The position numbers and the translations under genes are program-made. This document shows, one piece after another, positions 21,421 to 33,800 of a stretch of 64,000 nucleotides of DNA (position 1 is the first letter of the stretch; the number at the start of each line of letters is the position of its first letter). Source of the stretch: Liolophura sinensis (lineage: Eukaryota > Mollusca > Polyplacophora > Chitonida > Chitonidae); NCBI RefSeq assembly GCF_032854445.1, contig NC_088303.1, positions 5,465,501-5,529,500 on the forward strand, written 5' to 3'. Under the pieces are notes generated by a model. The model did no database searches and was not told where the DNA came from. It saw only the letters and a list, made by a program, of their open reading frames with translations.

Positions 21421-21655
21421 CGTTGATGCCTCGCTTGGCGCTCGGCATTGGAAGGTTACAGCAAGAAAACAGGACTGATTGGCTCAGTGTCTCATTTGTA
21501 TGTTTTTGAAATGTGAAACATGTAAATATAAACAAATATTATCCATATAGAAATGTTTCTGTCTTTCTTTAAAATTTTTGTAGTGTTGTTTGTTTGCACT
21601 CTTTAGCTGCATGATACAAAAGTTTCACATTTCCAGTGATTCTGCCCTGCTATGA
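21421..21655 (+). repeat. Second copy of the SINE-fragment segment inside the array
   Basis: This about 235-bp copy of 20590-20814 starts gatgcctcgcttggcgctcgg and ends ttcacatttccagtgattctg. It splits the array in two, so the array and its left flank were duplicated together as one larger unit. Confidence 0.8.
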
Positions 21656-23245
21656 TTTAAAAAAATTGTTGCCGGTGAGCGCTAGGTAATCCTGGTCGCC
21701 GTCATATGAAAATGACAGATTTTTAAGCTCTACGTAATGCTGATCGCCCCCACGTACAAATGCCAGATTTTTAAGCGCTGCGTAATTCTGTCGAATTGTC
21801 ATATAGAGGTGACAGATTGTTGAGCACTACGTAATCCTGACCGCCCTCATATACAAATGAGAGATTGTTCAGCGCCACGCAATCCTGACCGCAGCAAATA
21901 GAAGTGCCAGATTGTTGAGCACTACGTAAACCTGCCCGCCGTCCTATACAAGTGACAGATTGATAAGCAGTACGTAATACTGTCCGTTGTCAAATACAAT
22001 TGACAGATTGTTGAGCACTACGTAATCCTGTCGGCCACCATATAAAGGTGACAGATTGTTGTGCACTACGTAATCCTGTCCACAGTCAAAGAGAAGTGAC
22101 AGATTGTTGAGCACTATGTAATCCTGTCCGCACTCACATAAAAGTGACAGATTGTTGAGCTCCACGTAATCCTGTCCACTGTCATATACAAGTGACAGAT
22201 TGTTGAGCACTACGTAATCCTACCCAACGTCATATAGAAGTGACAGATTGTTGAGTGCTACGTAATCCTGACCACCGTCATATGAAACTGACGGATTGTT
22301 GAGCACCACGTACAAGTGGCAGTTTTTTAAGCGCTGCGTAATCCTGTCGAACTGTCATATAGAAGTGACAGGTTGTTGAGTACTTCGTAATCCTGTCAGC
22401 TGTCATATACAAGTGAAAGATTGTCGAGCTCCACGTAATGCTGATCACGTAAAAGTGGCAGATTTTTAAACGTTCCGTAATCTGTCGAACTATCATATAG
22501 AAGTGACAGATTGTTGAGCACTACGTTATCCTCACCGCCGTCATATGAAACTGACAGATTGTTGAGCACTACGTAATCCTGACCACCGCCATATAGAAAT
22601 TACAGATTGTTCAGCGCCACGCAATTCTGCCCGCCGTCAAACAGAAGTGCCAGATTGTTGAGCACTACGTAAACATGCCCGCCCTCATGTACAATTGACA
22701 GATTGTTGAGCAGTACGTAATGCTGTCATATACAAGTGACAGATTGTTGAGCACTACGTAATCCTGTCGGCCGCCATATAAAAGTGACAGATTGTTGAGC
22801 ACTCCGTAATCCGGTTAGCCGTCATATACAAGTGACAGATTGTTTAGCACCACGTAATCCTGGCCACCGTCATGTACAAGTGAAAGATTGTTGGACACTA
22901 CGTAATTCAGGATTACGTCATAAAGAAGTAACAGATTGTTGGACACTACGTAAACTTGATCTCCGTCATATAGAAGTGACGGATTGTTGAGCGCCACGTA
23001 AACCAGAACACCATCATATAGAAGTGACAGATCGTTGAGCACTACGTAATCCTGACCGTCGTCATATACAAGTGACAGATTGTTGAGCACTACGTTCTCC
23101 TGTCCGCCGTCATATACAAGTAACAGATGGTTGAGTACTACGTAAACCTTACCGCCGCCATATATAAGTGAAATCTTTTTGAGCACTACGTAATCCTGAC
23201 TGCCGTCATATACAAGTGACAGATTGTTGAACGGTACGTGAATCA
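21656..23245. repeat. 48-bp minisatellite, second block (about 33 copies)
   Basis: Same unit as 20815-21420. Because the period is divisible by three, minus-strand frames stay open for 72-143 codons, translating as repeats of NNLSLVYDGGQDYVV-like text. They contain many disruptions and no exon signals. I treat them as by-products. Confidence 0.92.
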
Positions 23246-23560
23246 TTCAATCAAATCTAATTCCTCCCCATGAACATGAACGCGCTTTAATCAGGGATCA
23301 ATTCCTGTACACAGTGTCAATCAATCAATCAGTTAATCAGTTAACATCAAGTCATACGAAATCATTATTTAATCACTTACTTGATCAACCAATCAATCAA
23401 TGTTACTGGCATTATAGAACGTATTAATTTGCTGTATATATATTCCAGATCAAGTAATGTACGTCAGTGATTGAAAAATTCACTGAGATATCTGCCTTGT
23501 TTTCAGTAAACGTATTGCCAGAAAACACAATCGTTTAAAGCTTTGAAACTCCAGCACGCA
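23246..23560. other. Simple-sequence stretch rich in caatcaat
   Basis: Imperfect runs of caatcaatcaat and gttaatcag at 23307-23400, then AT-rich DNA. No gene. Confidence 0.4.
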
Positions 23561-23690
23561 GATAATGTCCAGTGTGTAAAATCAGACACGCAATGTCCAG
23601 TTTATAAAATCAGACACGCAATGTTCAGTGTGCAAAATCAAATACGCCTTGTCCAGTGTATAAAATCACACGGACAATGTATGCATTGTA
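23561..23690. repeat. 28-bp minisatellite, 4 copies
   Basis: Units of aatgtccagtgtgtaaaatc plus agacacgc, with variants (tttataaaatc, gtgcaaaatc), about 28 bases each. Confidence 0.75.
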
Positions 23691-23911
23691 TAACACATCT
23701 GACATTTGGTATCCAATATGAAGCTGTACGCTTACGGAAATAAATCTGTATATGGTTATCACTGGTTTTAATCCACCCTGTTGAGTGACAGTAACATAAC
23801 CCGGGCTCTCTGGTATAAATCAGACTGCCAGTTGACAAGTCATTTATCACTTCCTCTGTGCGGCATCTATCCATTCATCAACCCATTTACCTACGCTACA
23901 CATTATTTTAG

Positions 23912-24091
23912 TGCTAGTTGTTTTGCGCCGTAATCATACAGAATTCTGCATTTATACTACGGCGGCCAACGCTATGATGGGAGGAAACCGGTCAGGACCC
24001 ATGTAGGGGAGCCTACAACCATACGCAAGTTGTTGACAGACATTCCCAAGAGCAAATACCAGTGAAGCACACGGCATGAGCTGGACTTTAA
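23912..24091 (-). mobile_element. SINE family 1, old diverged copy
   Basis: Recognisable by ttgcgccgtaatcatacagaat, cggcggccaacgctatgatg and catgagctggacttt. The head is lost and many substitutions are present. Confidence 0.75.
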
Positions 24092-24099
24092 TGAATGAA

Positions 24100-24392
24100 T
24101 GAATGCTTAGGGTTTAACGTCGTACAGGCACTTAACAATTTTTTCAGTCATATGAGGACGAGGAGTACAATGCCGAAGATACCAAACATGACAACCCACC
24201 CAGTCATATTATACTGACACCACCAGTCCTGTTTCCTTGCTCTAACCTCTCAGTGCTGAGCGCACTGCGAGTCAGCAATAAGTAGGCCTACTATTTTTAT
24301 AGTCTTAAGTTTGACCCAACCTAGGCTTGATCCCGGGCGTCCTAATTATATAGGCGGAAGCTCTAACCACTTTTCCACCGGAGCGGTTGAGC
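24100..24392 (-). mobile_element. SINE family 2, near full length
   Basis: Read on minus, it has a tRNA-like head (gctccggtggaaaagtggtt, then agagc), a B-box-like cgggatcaagcc and a body with ctgagaggttagagcaag. The 3' end is tacgacgttaaaccctaagc with an (attc)n tail. A second copy is at 42466-42800, and the fragments at 20541 and 21421 belong here too. Confidence 0.8.
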
Positions 24393-27208
24393 AGGATTTG
24401 GACACTCAGCGATCGCCTGGAGCCATGGACCTGTGCCAGCACCATAACAATAGCTCAGTTCGAGCAATTGGGTCGAAGATTTGCCTTCAAACTGAAGAGT
24501 GAAAGAGCACAGATTGGGTAATACTTGCCACACATTTTAGGTTGTTGATGCACAATAAATTTCTGCACAGTTGGCTTGCAGCTAATTAAAATATTTCAGA
24601 ACAATTGTGTCTGTTTTGGAGAGAACTGAAAACTTTTTTCAAGTGTTACTCTCAGTGCACAGGAATGTTTTTAATACACGACTGACAGCCTGTTGTAAAG
24701 TAGAGCCAGAATTTGCATTGCGTGTTGGAATCGGGGCCGTACAGCCTAGAGGCGTACATGTGTTCTCAAGGTAACGGAATGTTTTTCGTAGCCATATCAG
24801 TATTTGTGTAAAATCAGGGTTGTATTAAACAGAGTTGACGGGCAATTAACTTACGCAGGTTAACGAGATAGCCAGTGTAAAAAGTGGGTGTTCGGTATTA
24901 CGAGTAACAGCGAGTGTTAAAATCGCCACCCGATTGAGGTAGCTTGTACATAACCATGTAATGCGTGACAGCAATATGTAAGTACGGTGGTTTATACTGA
25001 CCACAAGGTCATTTTGGATGGAACAGTGAAGAACGTTTCATAGTTTACGTAAGTAAAGGATGTTAAATAATTTCCCGAAACAAGATATTTTATGGGAACT
25101 AGATGGCAGATGAAACTGTTAGGCTATGTGTAAATATCTCATAGTTCAGTTAGATCGATTGCAATTTTTCTGACAGTCTCAGTGAGGGAGATTAATAGTA
25201 GCATAGATATGATTCCTGTGTTCATAGTCTAGTTAAGCCGAACGTTATACTCGTAATTTTGATTTCTTGGACTAGTGTTGGTCAATCGTAGCATGAAAAT
25301 GATTTCTGAAAGTTTCCTGACTTCGAATTACATTGTTAGTTAGGCCTATAAGAAATTGCCTAGTAACTAAAACGTATTAAGAAGTTGTTGTGGTTTGTAA
25401 TTTCCAGTAAAAATGAATGTACCAAAGGAAAATTTATGCATAGTACCTAGTACCATGGTATTTGCAACAGTCAGAATTAACACGCGTCATATGTATGTAT
25501 TGTACAAGTAATTGTGCCGCCATTAAGCAATCGGCAACAATTGTATTGCCAGTTAGCCCTGTACGTCCCACTGGGCATTTATTGTCCGTTGGCCACGAAT
25601 TTACAACTGACCCTTACTCATTACCCACGTGGCCTGTACACTGTAGATAGAAAGTAATCATTTTCACATCAGTTTTAGACAAAATCGGTTTTGAAGTAAA
25701 CATACGAGATCTAAAAAAAAACTATTTTGGAGGTTTAGTCTTCTATCTACAATTCTGAAAACCAGTTTGAAAATAATGCCCTAAACCCTCTCTTTCGTCA
25801 ACAGGTTATCAGATTAATTATTTAACAATGTATTTAAATGGCCACACGTGGAACAACTTGAAGATGGAATAACACCGAGTCTATGTAGAAAAACGTTGCG
25901 GGGATAAATTATGTGTAAGGTTTTATATTTAAGGACTTTTGTCTTGTTATCAACACACAACAAAAAGGGTAACAGCGATCCATTTCTGGTATTTATGTTT
26001 TGAACATCAGTAGACTTCGTAGTACATTTCTTAGAAATAAAGCCGTGATAATAAAAACTTACAACAGACTTTCGGGCCAGTCACTTCTATATCTCAAATA
26101 GACGGAGTGTTAACGAAGAATCTAGTTAAGTTGTTGTTTCTTACACAGTATGTGTGGTTACTCACTGAGGCTCGTATACATGGTCTAACTGATACATTCC
26201 TTAGTTTTTAACTATCATAGTCTAATGGAAGATTACATTTCCATAATTACATAATGATTTCACATCTAAATGTTTCCATTCGAGCTATATTCGTGCCAAT
26301 TTTAATGATAAAGGGTCTTTCCGTTGTGTTGAGTATTTGAGTTGTTCCAAATGATCTGCTGTGAAATATTATCTTCATTACCATAAAGTTCTTTCCATGC
26401 GTCAAGTACATGTCTATAGAAGAATGTAATCTTGTCTGAAGGCTTACTGTTACAGTAATTGCATTGAAGAAGGAAGTTACTGCCCTCAATTTTCCAAAAA
26501 ATTCAGGGGAATATTTTTCCAAAAGCTATCGTCAGCTTTAGAGCTTTGTTCGAACAAGTGAAATCCCGAAGCCCGCCGAGCTCTTTACAATTATTCATAG
26601 CTGACCGTGTTATTTTCTCCCTTTTATGACCCCATATAAAGGCAAGAATTTTTTTTATTAACAGGTTGTCACTGTACAACGTGTGATTTTAGTCATCTTC
26701 CCCTTACATATCTTGACATGTCAGAGGTACAAAAGCGTGAGATACCCTAGTAGTGACTCAGATCCGTTATTTACTGACTTTGTGTGTACAACATGCATAT
26801 GATATGCGAGTGTGGGTGTGTGTGTAATGACGTGTCAATTTTGGTATCGTTATAGATGCTGTCAGCTGAAAATGCCCTAGTGCTCATTTCGGTCAGTTTG
26901 ATGCAATTTTGAACTCTTCGTTGTCTTCATTTATGAGTGAAGGAAGTTGCGCCTCTGACCCATTTTGCACAGGATTGGACCCCCCCCCCCCTCCCCAAAG
27001 ACCGCCCCCACCTCCCCTCAAAACACACTATCTGAATACTTCTAATCTTTGTGTAAACGGCTTCCATCATGGTGCACGACTTCCATCATGGTTAAAACAA
27101 TAACTTTGTGTTTCGTTTTTCGAGAGCTTTATGACATCCTGGTGATGAATATATAATTGCTAGCTTGAGTTGAGTTACGGTTGTAGTCTAAGTAGCCTAC
27201 AGAGGTTA
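24393..27208. other. Long stretch, nothing recognised
   Basis: Mostly AT-rich. It contains a tgtgtgtg patch near 26815 and a C-rich tract near 26980-27020 (ccccccccccctcccc). Frames here are short and unsupported. Confidence 0.5.
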
Positions 27209-27301
27209 ACGAGTATATCCAAGCCTATCAAGAGATTTAGCGAGTATATCCAAGCCTATCAAGAGATTTAGCGAGTATATCCAAGCCTATCAAGAGATTT
27301 G
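27209..27301. repeat. 31-bp tandem repeat, 3 copies
   Basis: The unit gagtatatccaagcctatca plus agagatttagc is repeated three times almost perfectly. It is followed by ggtgggttcgagtctggc, a lone B-box-like string that may be a SINE scrap. Confidence 0.85.
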
Positions 27302-28336
27302 ATTGGACATGGAGGTGGTGGGTTCGAGTCTGGCTGCATGCTTTTGACAACACTCTTTTTACATAAATAAATAATTTAAAACATATTAGATGAATGAATT
27401 TACTTTTTTGTATTAATTCCAAAAATACGGATGTCTACAATCCATGCACGTAATCACGTGCATTTATGATGACACAGTTTCCAGTTTCTGGTCAGCCGAT
27501 AATTGACATCCAAGGCAGACATATCGAGTGCGTTCCGTCTGACACTGTTTCAGCCATGGGCCAAATATCCGCCTATCAGCCTCATTTCCTTTTAACATTT
27601 TTCATATTGATGATGAAAAAAATTGATTCAGCACTGTAATCTTCCATAAATCGCCAATGTATAATTTCTCCCGTCCCTGCTCTGAATAGATTCAAGGTAT
27701 TACGTGGAAGAGTATGGGAGATAAGCTATCATGCATTAAATTGTGCAAAAGTTACCTCCCCTGTGTTTCTAAGCTTCTGTCTTTCCAGTTTTTAACAATA
27801 CTCTTTAAATGGCATATTGCTTGAGCAATGGATAAATACATACATAAGTTTGTTTGTATGACGACTCCATTTCAAGGTCGGAATGATTTGCTCAGAAGGA
27901 ATCAGTGGATTCAGAGGCGTACATCATTCAAAGTTTACTTGGTTGTAACAAATTTCCTGCCTATGCATCAGCCAACCGCCATCTTCGAATCACGTAACTC
28001 CGTTGTTATGGTTATTCGGCTGCTCTTCTCAGAATTAAGATCATCTCCTTTCGAAAAAAAAATAGTTGATTAAAGCTCGTTTCTGTTTATTATTAACACA
28101 CAAATTAGAGTCAAGGCTTCCAAACGATTTGTTAATCGCTCTTTAGATGGTGTACATTTCATTGGTTTCAATCAAATCATTCCGGACAATGCCGAGTGCG
28201 CCGACTCAAATTGAAAATGGCGGTTTGGCTTGCTACTGATGTGACAGGTACATTTTTCTTAATTGTGACGTGAAGGCCTTCATTATGCACCAATAACTAA
28301 GTACTATAAAGTTAGAATTACTGCAGGATTACAAGA
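27302..28336. other. No recognised feature
   Basis: AT-rich DNA without coding, SINE or tandem signals. Confidence 0.4.
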
Positions 28337-28613
28337 AGCATGGTTTTGATTTTTTTTTTGATTGGTGTTTTACGCCGTACTCAAGAATATTTCACTTATA
28401 CGACGACGGCCAGCATTATGGTGGGTGGAAACCGGGCAGAGCCCGGGGGAAACCCATGACCATCCGCATTTTGCTGGCAGACCTTCTCACGTACGGCCGC
28501 CAACATGAGCTGGACTTGAACTCACAGCGATCGCATTGGTGAGAGACTCCTGGGTCATTACGCTGCGCTAGCGCTTTAACCGACTGAGCCACGGAGGCCC
28601 CAGCATGGTTTTG
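28337..28613 (-). mobile_element. SINE family 1 with perfect 12-bp target duplication
   Basis: agcatggttttg stands at 28337-28348 and again at 28602-28613, exactly bordering the element. The tail is a plain T-run on plus (poly-A on minus), unlike the (aaat)n tails elsewhere. The copy has a short internal deletion near the ggagaggaagc site. The perfect duplication marks it as one of the youngest copies. Confidence 0.95.
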
Positions 28614-30080
28614 TAGCGTAGAGCTAAGACATATTGAGGACAGGACACGCAAAGAGCCGATTTCCAGTGGCCACTTTCACAAAACTTTGTACATCAGTTT
28701 ATCGTATCTCGTAACTTACGTCGGAAATTAAAATTTATCATTAGCTTTCACTTCCAGCATAAACAAATCAGGAGGTTTTCACTTTTGACCTAACTCAAAA
28801 TGGCTTTGTGCAATCGGCCCCAGATCTGTATTTCACACAGCTAAGCTCGGAAGAATGAGACAGATCTCAGATGTACGCCTCCGCAAGCCATACAATAGTG
28901 AGTAGCGCCTCTACATGTAGTACAGGCAGTTGTTATCATTTACCATGGTCACGTGTCTCTTCATCATATAGTGTCATGTAAAATACGCCATGCGCAATTT
29001 GCGACTGCTACGTAAAAGATGCCCCTTGAGTGAGTATAAACACATGTTAATGCAGTGCAACAGTGGGTAGTCCCTATGTTCCACTGAAGTGATTTTGTCA
29101 CTCAACATTGGCTAGAACCAATGTTTTACACTAGCGCACCTCACGTGATTAAACAAAATGCCGCCACAACATTATGAAACATAACATCACAAAAAACTTA
29201 TGATGTTAACACTAACGATCAATGACATCATTTTGATGACGTAATATATAGTGACGCTGTACTACTGAGGTGGTTTTGTCTAATCATTGTGCTCTGTTAC
29301 GCTTTTCTCTTCGGCTGGGAGGATCTAACAAGGAGATCAGTGGACTTAGTGTTACAGCGAAAGAACACGTAAATCAGTTTATCTGATAAATATATTCTTT
29401 AACCTTCGTGGCTAAGTTACGGGGGGTCAAAAGCCCTTCTATGTGTCAGACACAGATGTTTACCTCATCTGCTACAATCCCCATCCCCACAACCAAACAA
29501 AAAGAATCTGTTCATGTTTACTGCCTGTGACATTAGTATTTAATCCAAAGTTTCTTTTATTGAGCTCAGCAGTTTCCCTGTTCACACCATCCTCAAATCA
29601 CATGGCTCAAAGAAAGCGGAAATATATTTCATAAAATTATGAAATGAAATCCCTATCCAAAAATTTCTCACTTGCCTTTGTTATAAATAAAAACATATCT
29701 TCTGACAGGATCCAAGGAACACAGCAGCAGTTGTCTCCGGGAAAAGATTCCACAAAGGAAAACTGGTAAGCTATTTCATAAAACTTCAACTTCATGCAAA
29801 AATTCGATGTTTATTATAAATTTGAAAACACTTAAATAAAGCAATTCTGGGACAATTTCTGTTTCAATTTGTAATTTTAATGTATTATATAATCAGCATT
29901 GGTAAAAAAACGTATATAGTTTCTTCTCGTGCCAAAACCAATTATGTGTGCTCTAATCCGCACCATTTGAGAGGTTTCATATCCGTCATAAAATTCTCAC
30001 AATAACTGAAAAGAGTCCAGGCTACAGATTGCTGAGGAAAGTGTTACATTTTTCCGCAGTTTTGTGTATACCACTGGACA
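28614..30080. other. No recognised feature
   Basis: AT-rich DNA. Several TGACGT/TGACATCA-like words occur near 29220-29250 but not as a dense cluster. No gene is supported. Confidence 0.4.
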
Positions 30081-30084
30081 TATA

Positions 30085-30245
30085 TAGAGGGGAGACGTTG
30101 CCAGAAGAAATTCACCACTCACCACTATACAGAGGGAAGCGGAGCCAGAAGTTCACCACTCACCACTATACAGGAGGAGCCAGAAGAAATTCACAACTCA
30201 CCACTATACAGAGGGAAGGCGGAGCCAGAAGAAATTCACCACTTA
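30085..30245. repeat. About 45-bp minisatellite, 3-4 copies
   Basis: Units of ccagaagaaattcaccactc, then accactatacagagggaagcgg, with indels. A plus-strand frame across it (30029-30277) is only the repeat translated. Confidence 0.8.
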
Positions 30246-30559
30246 GCAGTGAGTTTTCGTTGACTGGATCTCCTTAAAAGGATAAGTACACGTGGACAAA
30301 TATTGTAAATAAGCCAATATTTGCACCACTTGTTTTTCGTGAGCTTTATTATTATGTTAGTTGTGAGCGCAGTTTATAGTGCTAGCCGTCAATGATATGT
30401 GCAATATAATGTTTAATGCAGAAGGTTGGAGAAAACGAAACAAGGGAGGTACGTAAAGTACAGCTTCGGGTGGAGCTTATCAGTAGTACGTTGTGTGGTC
30501 GAGAAAACTTGCTTTAACTGCAATCATTTACAAACTACCGGCTCATTCAAATAGCACAG

Positions 30560-30790
30560 CCATTCTTTGTACTACAGAGCTCAATATGTTCAGGTCTCGT
30601 GCCACAGAGTAGAACCACGAAGGTTGATCAGACATCTTAAATAAGGGGACTATCTTCCTGTGGAACGACTCTGAGCTATTAATTATTCTTTTATTGAGGG
30701 GCAAGGAATTCCATTCACAAACAGTCACAGGAAAAAATGTTTTTCGAACAAAAGAAAATGTGCGAATTTGAGAGAAAACGTTAGGGATAA
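30560..30790 (-). pseudogene. LINE reverse transcriptase, C-terminal fragment
   Basis: The minus frame contains RKTFFPVTVCEWNSLPL followed by a Ser-rich FHRKIVPLFK. This matches the pattern F.P.T...WN.LP......S...FK seen just after the reverse transcriptase domain in many metazoan non-LTR elements. Only this tail is present. The apparent start lies in a neighbouring SINE fragment and is not real. It is a dead 5'-truncated copy. Confidence 0.65.
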
Positions 30791-30825
30791 GGGTTTCTGT
30801 AGTATGATCCATCGCAATAACTCGG

Positions 30826-30985
30826 GAGCCTCTCACCAGTGCAATAGCTGTGAACTCATGCGGGAGCCTCTCACCAGTGCAATAGCTGTGAACTCATGCT
30901 GGTTTCCTCTCCGGTCGTATGTGGGAAGTTGCGGATTGTCGCGGGTTTCCCCAGGGCTATGTCCGGTTTTTTTACCACTATAATA
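30826..30985 (+). mobile_element. SINE family 1 fragment with internal duplication
   Basis: gggagcctctcaccagtgca plus atagctgtgaactcatgc is repeated in tandem (about 38 bases), then the body continues to ccactataatatatgc. The head and 3' tail are missing. Confidence 0.8.
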
Positions 30986-33400
30986 TATGCACTCTACTGA
31001 GATTTCCTGCCAACCTGGGAATAACCTGATTGCCATACAAGCCGCCTGTTTAGCTTAGTCTGAATAACAGGCTGGCCCATATTTCCATCAATACTGCCCC
31101 TAAAGACATCATATTTCGCACACGAATGGTACTTCATGCGGTTTATCAAGTGATGCCAATACTTTCCGATTCTAACGTGATAAGCTGCATTAAATGCCAT
31201 TAATGTACCAAATATGATGCCTGTGGGTGCAGTATTAATGGAGATATGGGCCAAACTGCTATTCAAACTGCTATTACAGAACGCCCTCTGGTGTTAAAAT
31301 CGGCAAGTATGGGTATTACATGGTTGGTTACATTACGTATCATTAATGTACTTTGTACATGTCTTTCCGATTCTGTAGGTGCAGTATTAATGGAGATATA
31401 GCCTAACATGTAATTTAAAGAAAGAACGACTTGTCCCCGTTGAATATCTAATCGCTAACGGCGAACGCCAGACGAAGTTGTTTCACATCTCAGAAGAGTA
31501 GGATATGACTAATATCATTGCCATGACCGTATGGGACGTGCACGGCCTCGGTCAGTGACGAACTTGTGCACTAAAGGGAAATACTGGGCAATACAACTGT
31601 ACACTCTGGATTTATCATATTAGGGTTATTAGATCAGTGAAAGGGAAAGAGTGAGAGGGAGATTTCTATACAGGTTTTCTCATTCACTGTGACAAAATTC
31701 AGATAATATACTGATTCTTATTGTAAAGGATAAGAACAGGAAAACTGATAGCCTTGACTTGAGGATAAACCAATACTTCGTGGGAATTTCAGACAGAACA
31801 ACAAAAAAATGGATCGGATGATCTGACACGTAGTTACTGAAGATTCATTCTCTAGCAATCTCTAGCAATTGAGCTGGCATTATAGCCAGCTCAAGTGAGG
31901 TCTTTATTTTCACGGGTCATGTGACAACAGATTGTTTTGTCCATTCCGACTAATGACTTGAAAGCAGCGCCCTTGTTAGTAGTTCTTCCCGGATATGGCG
32001 TCAAACAATTTGGCGGTGTTATTATAGTCAATGAATGAAAAATGGAATCGTTCCTCAGTGTTTATAGCGTGCAAATTTAAGAGCCTTGATTTTTTTTTTT
32101 TTTTTTTTTGACGTGTAAATATAAAGCCCGGCAAAAGCGGATGACATGATACGCTGTGTAGCATTTCATTATAAGAAGAAAACAACCACACGTATCGTCA
32201 AGCGCACAAAATTGTCCCACAAGCTGCACTTTCTTTTATTTGTTTGTGGCTTAAAAACAAACGTTTAAAAGTAATTTTTGATGGATTTAAAACCTTCATT
32301 CAAGTATTTTGCACTTGGCTTACAGTGCTACTTGCATGGACCTGAAGTCATTACTTGGCACACATTGATTACAATTATCACAGTTTTCAAACAAAACTTC
32401 GGTAACAGATGAGGGTTATTTTTATTGCCAGTGCCGTCTTTCTAACGTCATTATACATTTTTCATCGAGCACTTAACTTTAAACATCGTACACAATATCC
32501 TAGGGATCCTCCAGTACGAAATTCCGTTCTATTTCCCCTGAAAATGCTTCTCAGTCTCTCCAGGACACAGCAGTGTATTTTTTCACTAACTAAAATTGTT
32601 TACCAATTAAATCATTGTTTATTTTTTCTTACAAACACATTCATTCCTTACCAACTTGATTTTGGGTCTCGACGAGACGGCGTTGTTGTTGTGCGGTATT
32701 GAGCAAAATGTCCCACACTGTATGTCAGAGTATTAAAAACTCGTGGTACTGCAAATCAATCGGGCGAGTCTGCTGGATATAACTATGTTGTACTTTATGC
32801 CTGCCTTACATGTAAATTACAGTGTGAGCTAGGACTGCACACTGCTTATGCGCTTCTTCATCGTACAGCCCAGTCTTTACGCCTTTCAACAGATTACAAA
32901 TTTGCAGTTTGGGGTACAGCTAATGCACTGTGCAGTTCTATATCTTATTTAACAGATGCATGGAAAAGATTGATAAAACAAGATCTGCTGTAAATGTACC
33001 CTGAGACTTCCTCATGCAGTAAATCAGTCACGCGGTTCAACATTTGTCTCTGCAGGTTTTTCTCGCCACGCGCTGCCGTAACAACTACTCCACAGCAACA
33101 ATTTTGAATAATTATGTTGAATTCCCATCGCTCAGATACGTGTGTTTACTGCGTTTAAGCAATTTTGTGATCCGCGAAAAAAAAAACTGAAAAGCGTGGA
33201 ATTGTCCTTGTTAAAATTTCACTGACGACCACTGGTCAACTCAGTAAAAATTCAGTAGCATTTCTTTCCATGATGCATCTGGCATGATGAAGAAGGGTGC
33301 TCCAAGGATCTCACATCGTCACGACACAGTGTACACTGGAACTGGTTTAATGCATGTTTGATAATCGACTGTTTTTGGCATGACATCTGATATTGACATT
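30986..33400. other. Long stretch, nothing recognised
   Basis: AT-rich. A T-run of about 20 at 32090-32109 may be the tail of a lost retroposon. The block ctgtaggtgcagtattaatggagatat (in two 13-base halves) recurs near 31225 and 31375, a small local duplication. No gene. Confidence 0.5.
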
Positions 33401-33519
33401 AGCGTGCCTTCTGTGTGTACAGAGGAGAGATAGTGGGAAAGGTGAATCAAATGCCGTCGGTGGAGGTGGCGGTAACGGTGGCGGCGGCGGTGTCCAGATT
33501 AGTAAAAGTTTTTAGCCAA

Positions 33520-33800
33520 ACCTTCAGACAGAATCCAGTTGAATCCACTCCAACCAGCACCTTCAGACAGTGTCCGACTGAATCCACTCCAACCAGCACC
33601 TTCAGACAGAGTCCAGCTGAATCCACTCCAACCAGCACCTTCAGACAGAGTCCAGCTGAATCCACTCCAACCAGCTCCATCAGACGGTGTCCGGTTGAGT
33701 CCCCTCCAACCAGCACCTTCAGACAGTGTTCAGCTGAATTCACTCCAACCAGCACCTTCAGACAGAGCCCAGCTGAATCCGCTGCAACCAGCACCTTCAT
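33520..33800. repeat. 39-bp minisatellite, 7 copies, open in several frames
   Basis: Period 39 (aatccactcc at 33542 and 33581). The unit is tgaatccactccaaccagca plus ccttcagacagagtccagc. Two plus frames and one minus frame are open across it because the period is divisible by three and lacks stops. The plus frame 33415-33855 repeats TFRQSPAESTPTS and continues into non-repeat flanks with a Val/Ala-rich start. Weak evidence for a protein. Confidence 0.9.

Noticed and set aside
20815-23245. CRISPR-like array
   Set aside because: Units are contiguous 48-bp tandem copies with scattered substitutions. There are no constant repeats separated by unique spacers, and the context is a metazoan genome.
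22815-23246. Repetitive protein gene on minus in the 48-bp array (also at 21944-22210)
   Set aside because: Frames are open only because the period is divisible by three. They break at every unit indel and have no exon signals.
32090-32109. Processed pseudogene indicated by a T-run
   Set aside because: No gene-derived sequence or target duplication is recognisable next to it.
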